Assembly (NCBI GenBank): GCA_907163375.1
Contig: CAJQUW010001789.1
Location: 58,016-122,015 of the forward strand
DNA from: Prostheceraeus crozeri
Lineage: Eukaryota; Platyhelminthes; Polycladida; Euryleptidae
DNA length: 64,000 nt
Reading direction: 5' to 3'
Under the pieces are notes generated by a model. It was not told where the DNA came from and did no database searches. It was given only the letters and a program-made list of their open reading frames with translations. The first letter of the stretch is position 1; the number at the start of each line of letters is the position of its first letter. The translations under genes were made by a program, and so were the position numbers. Shown piece after piece: positions 46,701 to 55,621 of this stretch.

Positions 46701-47707
46701 AGAATGGAGAGGACGGCATACTTAAAACATTGCGATTCGCAATCTACAGAAATGACTGCTGTTTTATTTTTTAAATTTTTTGGAAGTTTAAAGGAGCCTT
46801 GTCCAGAGTAGTTCTCTAATAAAGTGATTTTAATCATGGCGGTCTCAATACCATCAAAAACGAGACCACTATCACGCTCGTTAAATTTATCTATGTTTAA
46901 TTTTAACCCTTGGATATGAAAATTTATCCAAGACTCGCAGTCTACAACTTCGGTTGCAGGAGAGGAGGGTATGTGAAACTCCAACCTTTCTACTATTTGA
47001 CCAGTATGGTGGTCGATTTTTGCATATTTTATTTTGAGATAGATGAGCGCCTTCATTCTAAAATTGACTAAATTGTTGAAGAGCGCACCAATCAAAGATG
47101 AATTTTGATGAAACCATTCTTCAAAGTCAGTAATGGTTTCTGAGGATTCCATCTGGTAGTTCCTCACTAAATTATTTATCGACACTTCAGAGAGTCGGAT
47201 AGAGGAGGTGCTGTTAGTATGACTATCGTCACTGTGTGTATGTCGAAGTCTATGTGAAGATAGTTCAAAACGTGACTCAAAAGACTGAATGCATAAATCG
47301 CAAGAAAAGGAGACATCGTTAACAGAATCATCCCCACCTTCGGAGATTGATGCTGACTTAGGTCTACAAACACCTCGCTTGATGTGTTGGATGAGATTGC
47401 GCTTCCTCGTGAAGATGTGTCCACAGTCAGCACATTCCCGATCGTTGCATTCCCGCGACAATGTTGACATGGAGTCGCTGTTGTTATCCAACTCGCTCGA
47501 GATGGGACTGGTATCACCTGAAAGAGAAATCATTCTATCATCTCTGTTAAAGTCTCAGTGTATTGTTACAACCTACCTTCACTCAACAGCTCTAAACTTT
47601 CCTCTAGAAGGGAGGGCTTTGGTGATGAAGTTGATGCCTGAAATTGAGGAAGATGCTATTAGCCACACGTTTGAGGGAGATGAGAGAGGAAATCTTCAAC
47701 TTACCAT
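43702..47707 (-). pseudogene. protein-primed DNA polymerase B (pPolB), spliced 5' end, broken
   Basis: Exon 1 is the ATG alone (47705-47707). A 67-nt intron (47638-47704), exon 2 (47577-47637), a 59-nt intron (47518-47576) and the main exon follow, and the splice phases keep one frame. The main exon has C2H2 fingers (CADCGHIFTRKRNLIQHIKR), the Polinton-specific N-terminal domain, and exonuclease motifs (ADIECYID near 46200; HNFKGYNSH with Asn where Asp is usual). Polymerase motifs are A (DQNNLYG), B (KNNSLFGK) and C (GGDTDSFF). Damage: an in-frame TGA at 45278-45280 and a frameshift near 44770. The total would be about 1,290 codons. It replicates the element from a terminal-protein primer. 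Confidence 0.93.
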
Positions 47708-47952
47708 TTCAAGGAAATTATGTTTAAGGTTGATACTTCAACAAAATAGAGACCTCGCTCAAATAATACGTCTCAAATTTGGAATTCACTAGGGAGCAGT
47801 TCACTTGTACGCCTCAAATAATAACAGAATTCGCTAGACAACAGTTCACTTATACGTCTCATGCTCATCATTCATTGGCTGTTCATTCTGATTGGTTGCT
47901 TGTTTATACTTAAGAATTAGAAAACATTTCAAAGTTATTATCCACAGTCAAC
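47708..47952. promoter_or_regulatory. divergent promoter region between polymerase and acidic gene
   Basis: A 35-bp element containing CAGTTCACTTGTACGCCTCA (47783-47817) is repeated at 47828-47862 with changes. Two ATTGG words (inverted CCAAT boxes, near 47874 and 47891) and a TATA-like TTTATACTTAAG near 47908 precede the plus-strand gene at 47953. The same interval must hold the polymerase promoter on the other strand. Confidence 0.5.
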
Positions 47953-48408
47953 ATGACAAGCCCTCCGACAACACCGAACACGAAATTAGGGTTCTCTTCT
48001 CCATGCTCATCACCAAAGACGCTCGTTGCACCAAACGCTCCAACGAAGGGGAAGGTAGAGAAGGTGTACCGACTCGACAACATTAGAAAGTTGACATTAC
48101 CAGCGGACGACGAAGAGGAGAGTGTATGTGAGAAGGAGTGTCCCGACTTAACAGGCGTGAGGTGGAAGTATCTGCAGTACGATGCTGATGATGTGATGGA
48201 GATCACCAGCACCAAATTCCTACATCAATTATGGGAATGGTACACCCCTAAATCCCAGCTACGAACTATGGCGGAGTGGGAATACATCGATAAAGTGAGG
48301 CTCGCGGTAGAAGAACAATTGAAGCAAGTGAACTGTTTTTGTAATCTGTGTGAAGCCAGACTCTGGGACGATATTGACGATGAAGACCTTTTGAAATACA
48401 TGCCATAA
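47953..48408 (+). CDS. small acidic protein, unknown function
   Basis: The protein has 151 residues. The N-terminus is Ser/Pro/Thr-rich and disordered (MTSPPTTPNTKLGF). An acidic centre (DDEEESVCEKECPDL) follows, then a Trp-rich helical part (HQLWEWYTPK) and a C-terminus with CFCNLCEARLWDD. Two Cys pairs could bind a metal. I do not recognise the family. ATTGG and TATA elements lie upstream and AATAAA (48407-48412) overlaps the stop, so it looks like a complete single-gene unit. Confidence 0.6.
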   Translation: MTSPPTTPNTKLGFSSPCSSPKTLVAPNAPTKGKVEKVYRLDNIRKLTLPADDEEESVCEKECPDLTGVRWKYLQYDADDVMEITSTKFLHQLWEWYTPKSQLRTMAEWEYIDKVRLAVEEQLKQVNCFCNLCEARLWDDIDDEDLLKYMP

Positions 48409-48957
48409 TAAATTTTTATTTCGTATTATCTTTGCTTTCATACTGACTTACTTGAATGGGGTTTAAGTGGATGATTTAACCATGTATACTTTTTCATTTG
48501 GAAATAGTAGCACACTTAGTTTAACTTGCAAATCTTATAACATTTCATATGGGTGATAATGGTAGATGAAATAGTGTTAGTCACATTTAAAATTAAGATA
48601 GCTTACATGATTCTGGGATAGCAATCGACTGCGATCCATGTGTAAAGAGCTTGTTAGACTACGGAAGAGAAAAGTGTGTTATGTTGCGTGTGGCGCGTGA
48701 GTGTCCTCCCATTTCATTCCATTCATCAATTCGTCTCATTGATAGAGACAGGTAGAACTCATGGTTCTCATAACGTATGCAATGGAAAGTTTATAAGGCA
48801 ACCTTCGACAGTTGGCTAAATGTCGCTCTGGCGCGAATGCATACTACGTTGAGACAGAGACAACCACTTGCAAACATGACGCAGAGAGGTTTAACAAGAT
48901 TGACCATTGCCGAATGTCCCTTGCGGTATACATAGCTACGGGTTTCACCGCCGCCCT
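48409..48957. other. non-coding or unassigned Polinton interior
   Basis: Open frames on both strands near 48790-48990 are short and have no recognisable domain. The first 350 bp are AT-rich and look non-coding. Confidence 0.4.
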
Positions 48958-49254
48958 TTACAGGAACGCCCGTCGAAAGGAAGTATTGCACCGAACGTCA
49001 TTTGCAACGTTCAAGTTGACTGATAGCAGATTCAACTTAATGATAGTATTCGCCAGTCTGAAGACTGGCCAGGGCAAACCGCGTGGAGGTTCTATCATGT
49101 CTTGCCCCTTGGTGGCCCTTATCAGAGCCGTTGGTTCGTTCTCGGGAGTGAAGTGATGGGATGGTGAAGGCAGGGAAAAGATCTGCAATGAAAATGATAT
49201 GTATTAGAATAGGATGTACTATCTTATTTGCTTTTCACTTACCAAGTTAGCCAT
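48958..49254 (-). CDS. putative small spliced gene, unknown function
   Basis: Exon 1 (49243-49254) encodes Met-Ala-Asn-Leu and ends at a strong donor (TTG|GTAAGTGA). A 60-nt intron ends in TTTCATTGCAG at 49183. Exon 2 continues in phase 0 to a stop at 48958, giving about 78 residues with PSPSHHFTPENEP and PPRGLPWPVFRLAN. A tiny first exon plus a short intron is the same plan as the leader-intron genes of this element. No domain is recognised. The ATG overlaps the stop of the larger minus-strand gene, so it could also be a 3' exon of that gene. Confidence 0.4.
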
Positions 49255-50452
49255 CCTTGGGTAGTCTCGCGGGCTTCCTCACTGAAAATTTATTGAGTTG
49301 CCCGCGCATACAGAGTGTGGCGTGTAGACATTTTTTGTTTGGATGCCCATTGTAACAAATGATGCTCTCGTCCAGATTTTGGTTGACGAGGACTCGACCG
49401 TCCAGATGGTTATCCCGAATAGGGATGTGGAACTCAAACATTCTGTCCTCATTCAAGCGATTCCATTCATTCCTCATGTGCTCCAACATCGCAAACGACT
49501 ATCTCTCATCACCCTGCCTCTCACTCCTCTCCAACTCAGCATTCCTCGCTCTCAGCACAGTCATCTCCTTCATCAACTCCTCATACTTCGACACTGCCTC
49601 TCTCATTCTCCTCTCTGCAGCACTCGTCCTCTTCTCTCGCTCATCATTCTCGTCTTCCAACACTCGCGACTTCTCCTTCAACTCTTTCACAATACGCCTC
49701 ATACGGATAGTCTCATCCGCCACCTCCTTACATCGCACCTCCTTCATTTTCAGCTCACTCAACTCGTCCAACACTCTCTCATTCACCTTCTTCAAACTTT
49801 CATAGCGATCAAGCAACAAAGCATGTGCCGCTTGCTGCGACACATGCTTCTTCTACATATCCTCATCCCACCGCACCGACTGCATACGTAACCCACCACT
49901 CTTCACTATTGGGGAAGATGAGCTCTGCGGGGGGTCCACGATCACGTGCTCGGACACCTCCGAGTCCGAAGAGCTTATCTTCCTCACTCGCTTCCTCACT
50001 TGCTCCCTATCCAAATCCACATCATCCTCATCATCACTCTCAAACACTCTCTTCCGCCGCATCTCGGCCTTCAAACCAGCCACAGCATTCTCCACAGCTT
50101 TCTCCACAACATTCTCCACAGCATTCCCACTAGCATTCTCAACAACATTCTCGGCCTCAGGTTTCTTGGCCTCTATCTCTTTCCTCAACATTCGCTCCTT
50201 CTCAGCACTCATCACCTCCACAAATCCCAAATCGTTCACCAACCCTCCTGTACACCCACCATGCCTCGCATAGAACTCGGCCTCCTGCCCAACAACCGAC
50301 AACACCCTGCACTTCACACAGGCAACCCTACTCAGGATAACCATGTGGCCGGTCCCTGCCTTCTTAATATGATTCTTAATTTCGTCTTGGCGGTTGATCC
50401 GACCGCACACACACATTTTTACATGGAATTTTCTATTCCTGTCGCTTGTCAT
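49247..50452 (-). pseudogene. zinc-binding/coiled-coil protein, two in-frame TAG codons
   Basis: A single frame of about 400 codons runs from 50452 to 49247, interrupted only by TAG at 49853-49855 and TAG at 49499-49501. The N-terminus has CVCGRINRQDEIKNHIKKAG, CVKC and HGGC, probably a zinc domain. An acidic region with a basic patch follows (ESDDEDDVDL, REQVRKRVRK), then a long coiled coil (residues about 200-315) and a C-terminal Cys/His cluster (CYNGHPNKKC). I do not recognise the family. Both breaks being TAG, with the frame kept over the whole length, could mean read-through, but decay is simpler. Confidence 0.55.
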
Positions 50453-50493
50453 GATTAGCTGTAAGATAATGAAATTTGTATAAGTTTTGAATC

Positions 50494-51135
50494 ATGTAGT
50501 ATACGGCCTAAAGCATAACACTTAGTGAGGAATGATAGATTTGAGTGAAGTGAGTGGCACTCGACCCCGTCGACAGCCCGAAGGCCTTGTACTGATTACT
50601 AGGGAAGTGTAAGATCTTTCCCGATACCCGCTGTTTACAGCTTAAGACATCAATGTCACTGCCCCGATGTGGGAGCAGCAGCGTCGAGGATCATTGTCAC
50701 TGCCCCGAAGTGGTAACAGCAACGCCGAGCCAAAGGTAGTGATCAGTAGCTGGGATCTAACCCCTCAAAGCTGCCTTAGACTTAGTCAAATTTAAAATCT
50801 GATGGCAGATTTGAATGTAGTATACGGCCTAAAGCATAACACTTGGTGAGGAATGATAGATTTATGTGAAGTGAGTGGCACTCGACCCCGTCGATAGCCC
50901 GAAATCCTTGTACTGATTACTAGGGAAGTGTAAGATCTTTCCCGATACCCGCTGTTTACAGCTTAAGACATCGATGTCACTGCCCCGATGTGGCAGCAGC
51001 AGCGTCGAGGATCATTGTCACTGCCCCGAAGTGGTAACTGCAACGCCGAGCCAAAGGTAGTGATCAGTAGCTGGGATCTAACCCCTCAAAGCTGCCTTAG
51101 ACTTAGTCAAATTTAAAATCTGATGGCAGATTTGA
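50494..51135. repeat. two tandem 321-bp repeats, non-coding
   Basis: Copies at 50494-50814 and 50815-51135 are about 97 percent identical by eye. Each contains a TATACGGCCTAAAGCATAAC word and two related sub-blocks (TCACTGCCCCGATGTGG and TCACTGCCCCGAAGTGG). There is no open frame and I do not recognise an RNA gene. It lies just upstream of the leftward gene ending at 49247 and inside the right terminal repeat, so it may be regulatory or a structured leader. Confidence 0.9.
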
Positions 51136-51369
51136 ACTCAGCATACTTGAAAACCTCAGATTACATGTTAAAACTCTGAAAAAACTGAAAATTAAGAATT
51201 TTTAAAAAATTCCGCATTTTACTACTCATACTACTTTTAAAAAAAATTTTATCAGTAGTAAGGACATAATCAAACTCTATCACACAAACTTTGAAGTAAG
51301 AAGATAGCTTGCCTACTTCAAAAGATAGAGTCATGTGAAATCCCGATATCGGGAGCTCAGAGCGACGAC

Positions 51370-51432
51370 CGTCGCTTACCTCGTCTTTCGATGAAGTGAT
51401 GAGAACTTAGGTTGCAGCGCCTTATATAGTCA
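51370..51432 (-). promoter_or_regulatory. leftward TATA box followed by a splice donor
   Basis: On the minus strand CTATATAAGGCGC (about 51417-51429) is a strong TATA box. About 40 nt downstream GACGAG|GTAAGCGA is a good 5' splice site (near 51379). This suggests a leftward transcript with a non-coding first exon that could feed the minus-strand genes ending at 49247 and 48958. Confidence 0.5.
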
Positions 51433-51721
51433 GAGAAGAAAACTTAAAATGGCTCTATCTCCGAAAGTGTTGATCGTAGCGACATGCGGTTTGTTGCAAA
51501 CGATTCGTCTCATCATGTTCTATCATATGACACCTGAACCATTCTCATGTGACCACGGGAAGTGGGTGGCTCAGCACATGGCCATGTAACATGCCACAAG
51601 TGAAAAAATTCCTAAGTGTGGGAGCTCCAGTGTGGTGAAAATTTTGAAAAATTTTAAACTTCCGAATTTCAATTTGGGACCCTTACCAAAACTTTTTTTA
51701 ACACTTTTCACTGATATCCCC

Positions 51722-52466
51722 CGGGGGGGTGGAGAAATTTGATGAAAAATGTTTTGGTAAAGGTCCCAGGTCGAAATTCGACACTTTGGAAAATTTTTTA
51801 ATTTTACCCATACAAAGTCACTCTGACACTTAGGATTTTTTCGTGAAAACCAAGGTCTGACCTAAAATCTTGAAATGGCTCTAACTTTTGAACGGCTGAA
51901 CCGATTGAGATGGGACCACCGACGTTCAATTTCTCTCACTCTTAGCTTTCGATTGATATAAGGCACGACCTAGTCCGACCACGGCAAGCCACCTTTCCGG
52001 AGGGGGAGGGGGTGAAAAAATTTTGTTAACCCAACTTTTGACGAGAAACACGATGGGAGTGGTCTCGCACCGAAATTCTACCATTCCAACCTGGCCGGCA
52101 CACAACGCCAGCCTAGCCAGCACACCACGCCAGCCTGGCCGGCGCACCACGAACAACCTCTGGCAACTCCAACCTCTGTCGTTCCAGAGGGGGGGAGTCG
52201 GACTCGAAGAAACTAGGTGTCGGACTAGGACGGCCGCCCTAGTGTGACAGGGGGAGTCGGACTCGAAGAAACTAGGTGTCGGAATTAGGCGGCCGCCCTA
52301 GTCTGACAGGGGGAGTCGGACTCGAAGAAACTAGGTGTCGGACTAGGGCGGCCGCCCTAGTCTGACAGGGGGGAGTCGGACTCGAAGAAACTAGGTGTCG
52401 GACTAGGGCGGCCGCCCTAGTCTGACAGGGGGGCGCAGTTTGGGTGTTCCCAGTTTTATTACTACT
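51722..52466. repeat. Polinton-1 right inverted terminal repeat
   Basis: It is the reverse complement of 30214-30852, with the same poly(C)/poly(G) tracts. It is longer because it carries four 59-60-bp units where the left end has one, although its 22-bp minisatellite is shorter. Confidence 0.93.
52190..52438. repeat. four tandem 59-60-bp units with GC palindrome
   Basis: Units begin GAGTCGGACTCGAAG at 52195, 52254, 52313 and 52373. Most contain the palindrome GGGCGGCCGCCC; the first has GGACGGCCGCCC and the second GGCGGCCGCC. The left terminal repeat has a single unit. It lies within 300 bp of the element tip. Confidence 0.93.
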
Positions 52467-52472
52467 AAGGTT

Positions 52473-53262
52473 GTTGGTTAGGAATCCTCGAACTTCTAAA
52501 ACTCAGTGTAGGCTAGAAGCAGGTTTTGGAGCAGCGTGGGTTTGAGCTTCCTTCACCTCTTCAGTTCCAGAATGAAAAGAATTCAAACGTAGCTTTGGGC
52601 TATTGACAGTAGCATTTACATAAAAAATTAGGATTAATGACCTCATAATGAACATTGCTCACCAATCTGAATTCAGCCACCCTAGAACACTAGGCCTATA
52701 CCTCAGCGACACAGTGAAGAACCATTTTCTTCAAATTACACAGTTGTGTCAGTTGTTCTCTCATTTACGAGTATCAATTTGCGTTCAACAAAGGTATCAG
52801 ATTTCAGCTTCGCCCCAACCATCATAATGTTGCATGCGGTCATCAGTAGCTAGCATGCTGGCAGGTATTGAAACTTTCCTGTAATTTGAATCATCGTACG
52901 CGAATAACTTAATTAAAATTTGTCTCATCTTTCATTTAAATATGCTAATTTTCTGTGCAGCATTTTAACACGAGGAAGTTTTGGTGTTACAAAGCTTAAA
53001 TTTGTAATCTAGGATATGCTGTATGATAAAAAATAAGCGTGTGCTGTTTACGAGAAATTCATATGACTCGAATTGTGTCATGTAAGGTATTCAAATATAA
53101 CATCTGGCAGTTTGTGTTTGAAATGAATTGTGACATCAAGCATTGTTGTAAACAAAACCTAAGGGTCTCATCACTATATGTGATGAATCAAATATGATTT
53201 TGAACATTTTCTATTACAATGACAGTGAGTTAAAACCAGGTACAAGCTTTATGGACACCCTG
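52473..53262. mobile_element. right half of the older transposon split by Polinton-1
   Basis: The last 120 bp or so (to ACACCCTG at 53262) are an inverted, diverged match to the start of the segment at 29644. The remainder shows no coding potential. It is interpreted as the other half of a 1.36-kb element into which Polinton-1 inserted. Confidence 0.5.
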
Positions 53263-54003
53263 CATTTCACGAGGCCTTTCGCCCGACTCTTATTAAGTGA
53301 AACTTCGGGAAGAAACAAAGCTAGTGCACAATGGTCTGATATACAAAATGAAAGAAAGTGCATTAAAGTCAAATCTATGGCAGTGTGAGAGTCAATGCAG
53401 ATTGTTTTTGGATGCACAATACTGGACGGAGATAAGTATCCGAACGATCGGGTCCGAACGCAACCGCTCTGGCATTCCCTGCTGTTGAGCCCAAAATTGC
53501 CTTCACCACCAAGCGCATTCCGGTTCGATATCTCAAGGATCTGCTGCTTCTCTCCTGTGTGCTAACGTAGTCTACAAATTTGAATATAACTGTGCAACAG
53601 TTATGTTCGGCGCACAGAGAGATGGCTTCTGCGACGTGCGTACAAACACCTGCCAACGTAGGCCATGCGAGGATACACAAGACCGAGATCATCAGCAGAT
53701 CCAAACAGCGCAGTAACACGACACGTGACCACCTGCCTTTCATTCGCAGCTGACAGACCAAAGCTGTCATTTTTCAACCTCATCGTGACGTCACACCGTC
53801 CACTGCTTCTACCCTAGAAGCTATGTTCATATACGCGATCTCCGTCCAGTATTGTGCATCCAAAACCAATCTGTGTTGATTCGCACACCGCCATGGATTT
53901 GACTTTAATTCACTTTTTTTCATTTTTTATAATATAAGACCATTTTACACTAGCATTGCTTCTTCCCGAAGTTTCGGGTCGGGAGAAGGACTTCGTGAAA
54001 TAC
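53263..54003. mobile_element. about 740-bp inverted-repeat DNA element
   Basis: Sequence from about 53265 (TTTCACGAGGCC) to about 53440 recurs in reverse complement at about 53830-54001, with the shared word TTTTGGATGCACAATACTGG. The arms of about 170 bp are roughly 80 percent identical and flank about 400 bp without a transposase. It is a non-autonomous element of unclear superfamily. No clean target duplication was found. It abuts the end of the older transposon. Confidence 0.65.
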
Positions 54004-55285
54004 ATGTACTGTATATGACAAATCAGCTTATTTGTTTACACTTTATTGAAGATTGATTAAGGCCACTAAGTGCTTCAACAGAATCAAGGTTAATATATTT
54101 CTTAAACACCATCGTGCATTGCTCAAAGTTCAAGTTCAACGTGTAATCAGTCAGCATAATATATGCATGACAGTATTCCTAAAAAAATACTATTTTATAA
54201 AATGTAAACTTTATAAAAATTACTATACTAGTGTCTATTTTGAATGGACGCTATCTCACTTAAGAGATGTCTACAGAGTAGAGACATATTCCATTCGAAT
54301 ATGGCTTTCAGCTGGCAATGCTTCCACTTTTCTTGATCAATGTCTTAGTGGTGCTATTATCAGGAGTCCTCCGTGACTAATAGATTAATTCAATTTCAGC
54401 ATGTATTTTGGAGGAGAATTTATCTTTATAATTCAATTTGATTAAGTCCATTTCACTAAATGTAATGTTCCGTAGACATGCATGAATTTCAAAAATGACT
54501 GAGGATCCATCTGCATTACCGAGACCTATTTGATTTTATCCACGATATATCTCATTGAATCATCAAGTTTGCGGAATTCTACATTCAGTTAATTCATTCT
54601 CACATTCATTTAACGCAAGATGCATATTTAAACATGACTTTTAGTCGGATGACATTGTCATCTAAAATCTCCTATTAACGTATTTGCATATTTGTAGACG
54701 ATTCCATGGGATTTGAGGAAGCAATTCAATGTGCGTCATTTCTATTTCAGATAAGCATCAGTGTTGCTTCATTTTCATGTCACATTTTGTGCGGTATACT
54801 CTTGGCGAATTCTATCAATACTTTTTCAGTTCTGCTATCACTCCATTGACACTTAATTGAGGTAATGCCGTAAAAACCTTTGGGAAATGGAATCGAAGGA
54901 ATTTCGATGTAGGTGTGGAAGCAGTTTCAGTGCTGCGCAATAAATAAAATGTATTCAATAAAATCACTGGAAACAATGGGTTGAAAATATCCTGAATACT
55001 GAATTTACTGAATTTACTTAACTTCGTTGGTCATGAATAGCATTGAAACTCTTTTTCAATGAAATGAATCAGTCAATCGAATAGATATATGTATGAATTA
55101 TTTGCAACCGAAGTGAAATTCATTACATTGTCGGAAGTCACCATGACGTGCTCTGCACGCACAATTCAAATACAGTGTATGCTCCAATGATGACTTCCCA
55201 ATCGCGGTGACAACAATTCATGTATGACGTGCTGTGTACGCTTTGGTCGAGAAAGGGTTAATAAAATAAGGCATAGTTCGGACAA
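54004..55285. other. AT-rich non-coding stretch, no gene seen
   Basis: I see only short open frames without recognisable motifs. Confidence 0.55.
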
Positions 55286-55621
55286 ATGTTTCATTTGTAT
55301 AAGAAGGATGCGGATCAGCTAGAGATGGGCGCGGTTAATCGTCCAATTCAAATTAACCGGTTTAACATACATTACCCGGTTAAATATAAAGACATTTTAT
55401 ACAATTTCCTACCAAATATATTTCATTCATCACATTTGATTCGAGAGCTCAGAGATATTCGTGATCAGCTACTTCCGAAAGAAAACATGTGAACTTGTGA
55501 ACATGTGGACATGTGGACACCAGATGAAATTCTACATTTCTGATGTCTGAGTCTTCATAATTTTTATACTTTACTTATTCGACTGCTATGCGTAAATCAG
55601 ATGTATTGAAGTGCAGCGAAC

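Larger units (their letters stand above)
30214..52466 (+). mobile_element. Polinton-1 (Maverick), complete 22.25-kb element
   Basis: It starts AGTAGTAATAAAAC and ends with the inverted form TTTTATTACTACT. It is bounded by AAGGTT duplications and has inverted terminal repeats of about 640-745 bp. It encodes polymerase B, integrase, ATPase, protease and a major capsid protein. Gene order is: RING gene, leader-intron gene, small RING, exonuclease, polymerase-N relative, membrane RING, small basic protein, ATPase, conserved protein, Cys-rich protein, integrase, basic protein, capsid, protease (all plus). Then come TBP-like and PC4-like genes (minus), surface-like paralogues (plus), polymerase (minus), a small acidic gene (plus) and two minus-strand genes. 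Decay is visible in several genes. Confidence 0.97.

Noticed and set aside
47289-47792. A 167-codon plus-strand frame over the polymerase 5' end
   Set aside because: It is antisense to the zinc-finger exon and crosses both polymerase introns. No domain.
49343-50458. Long plus-strand frames rich in Leu, His and Ser
   Set aside because: They are antisense to the coiled-coil/acidic gene. Their biased composition mirrors the Glu/Lys-rich minus-strand protein.
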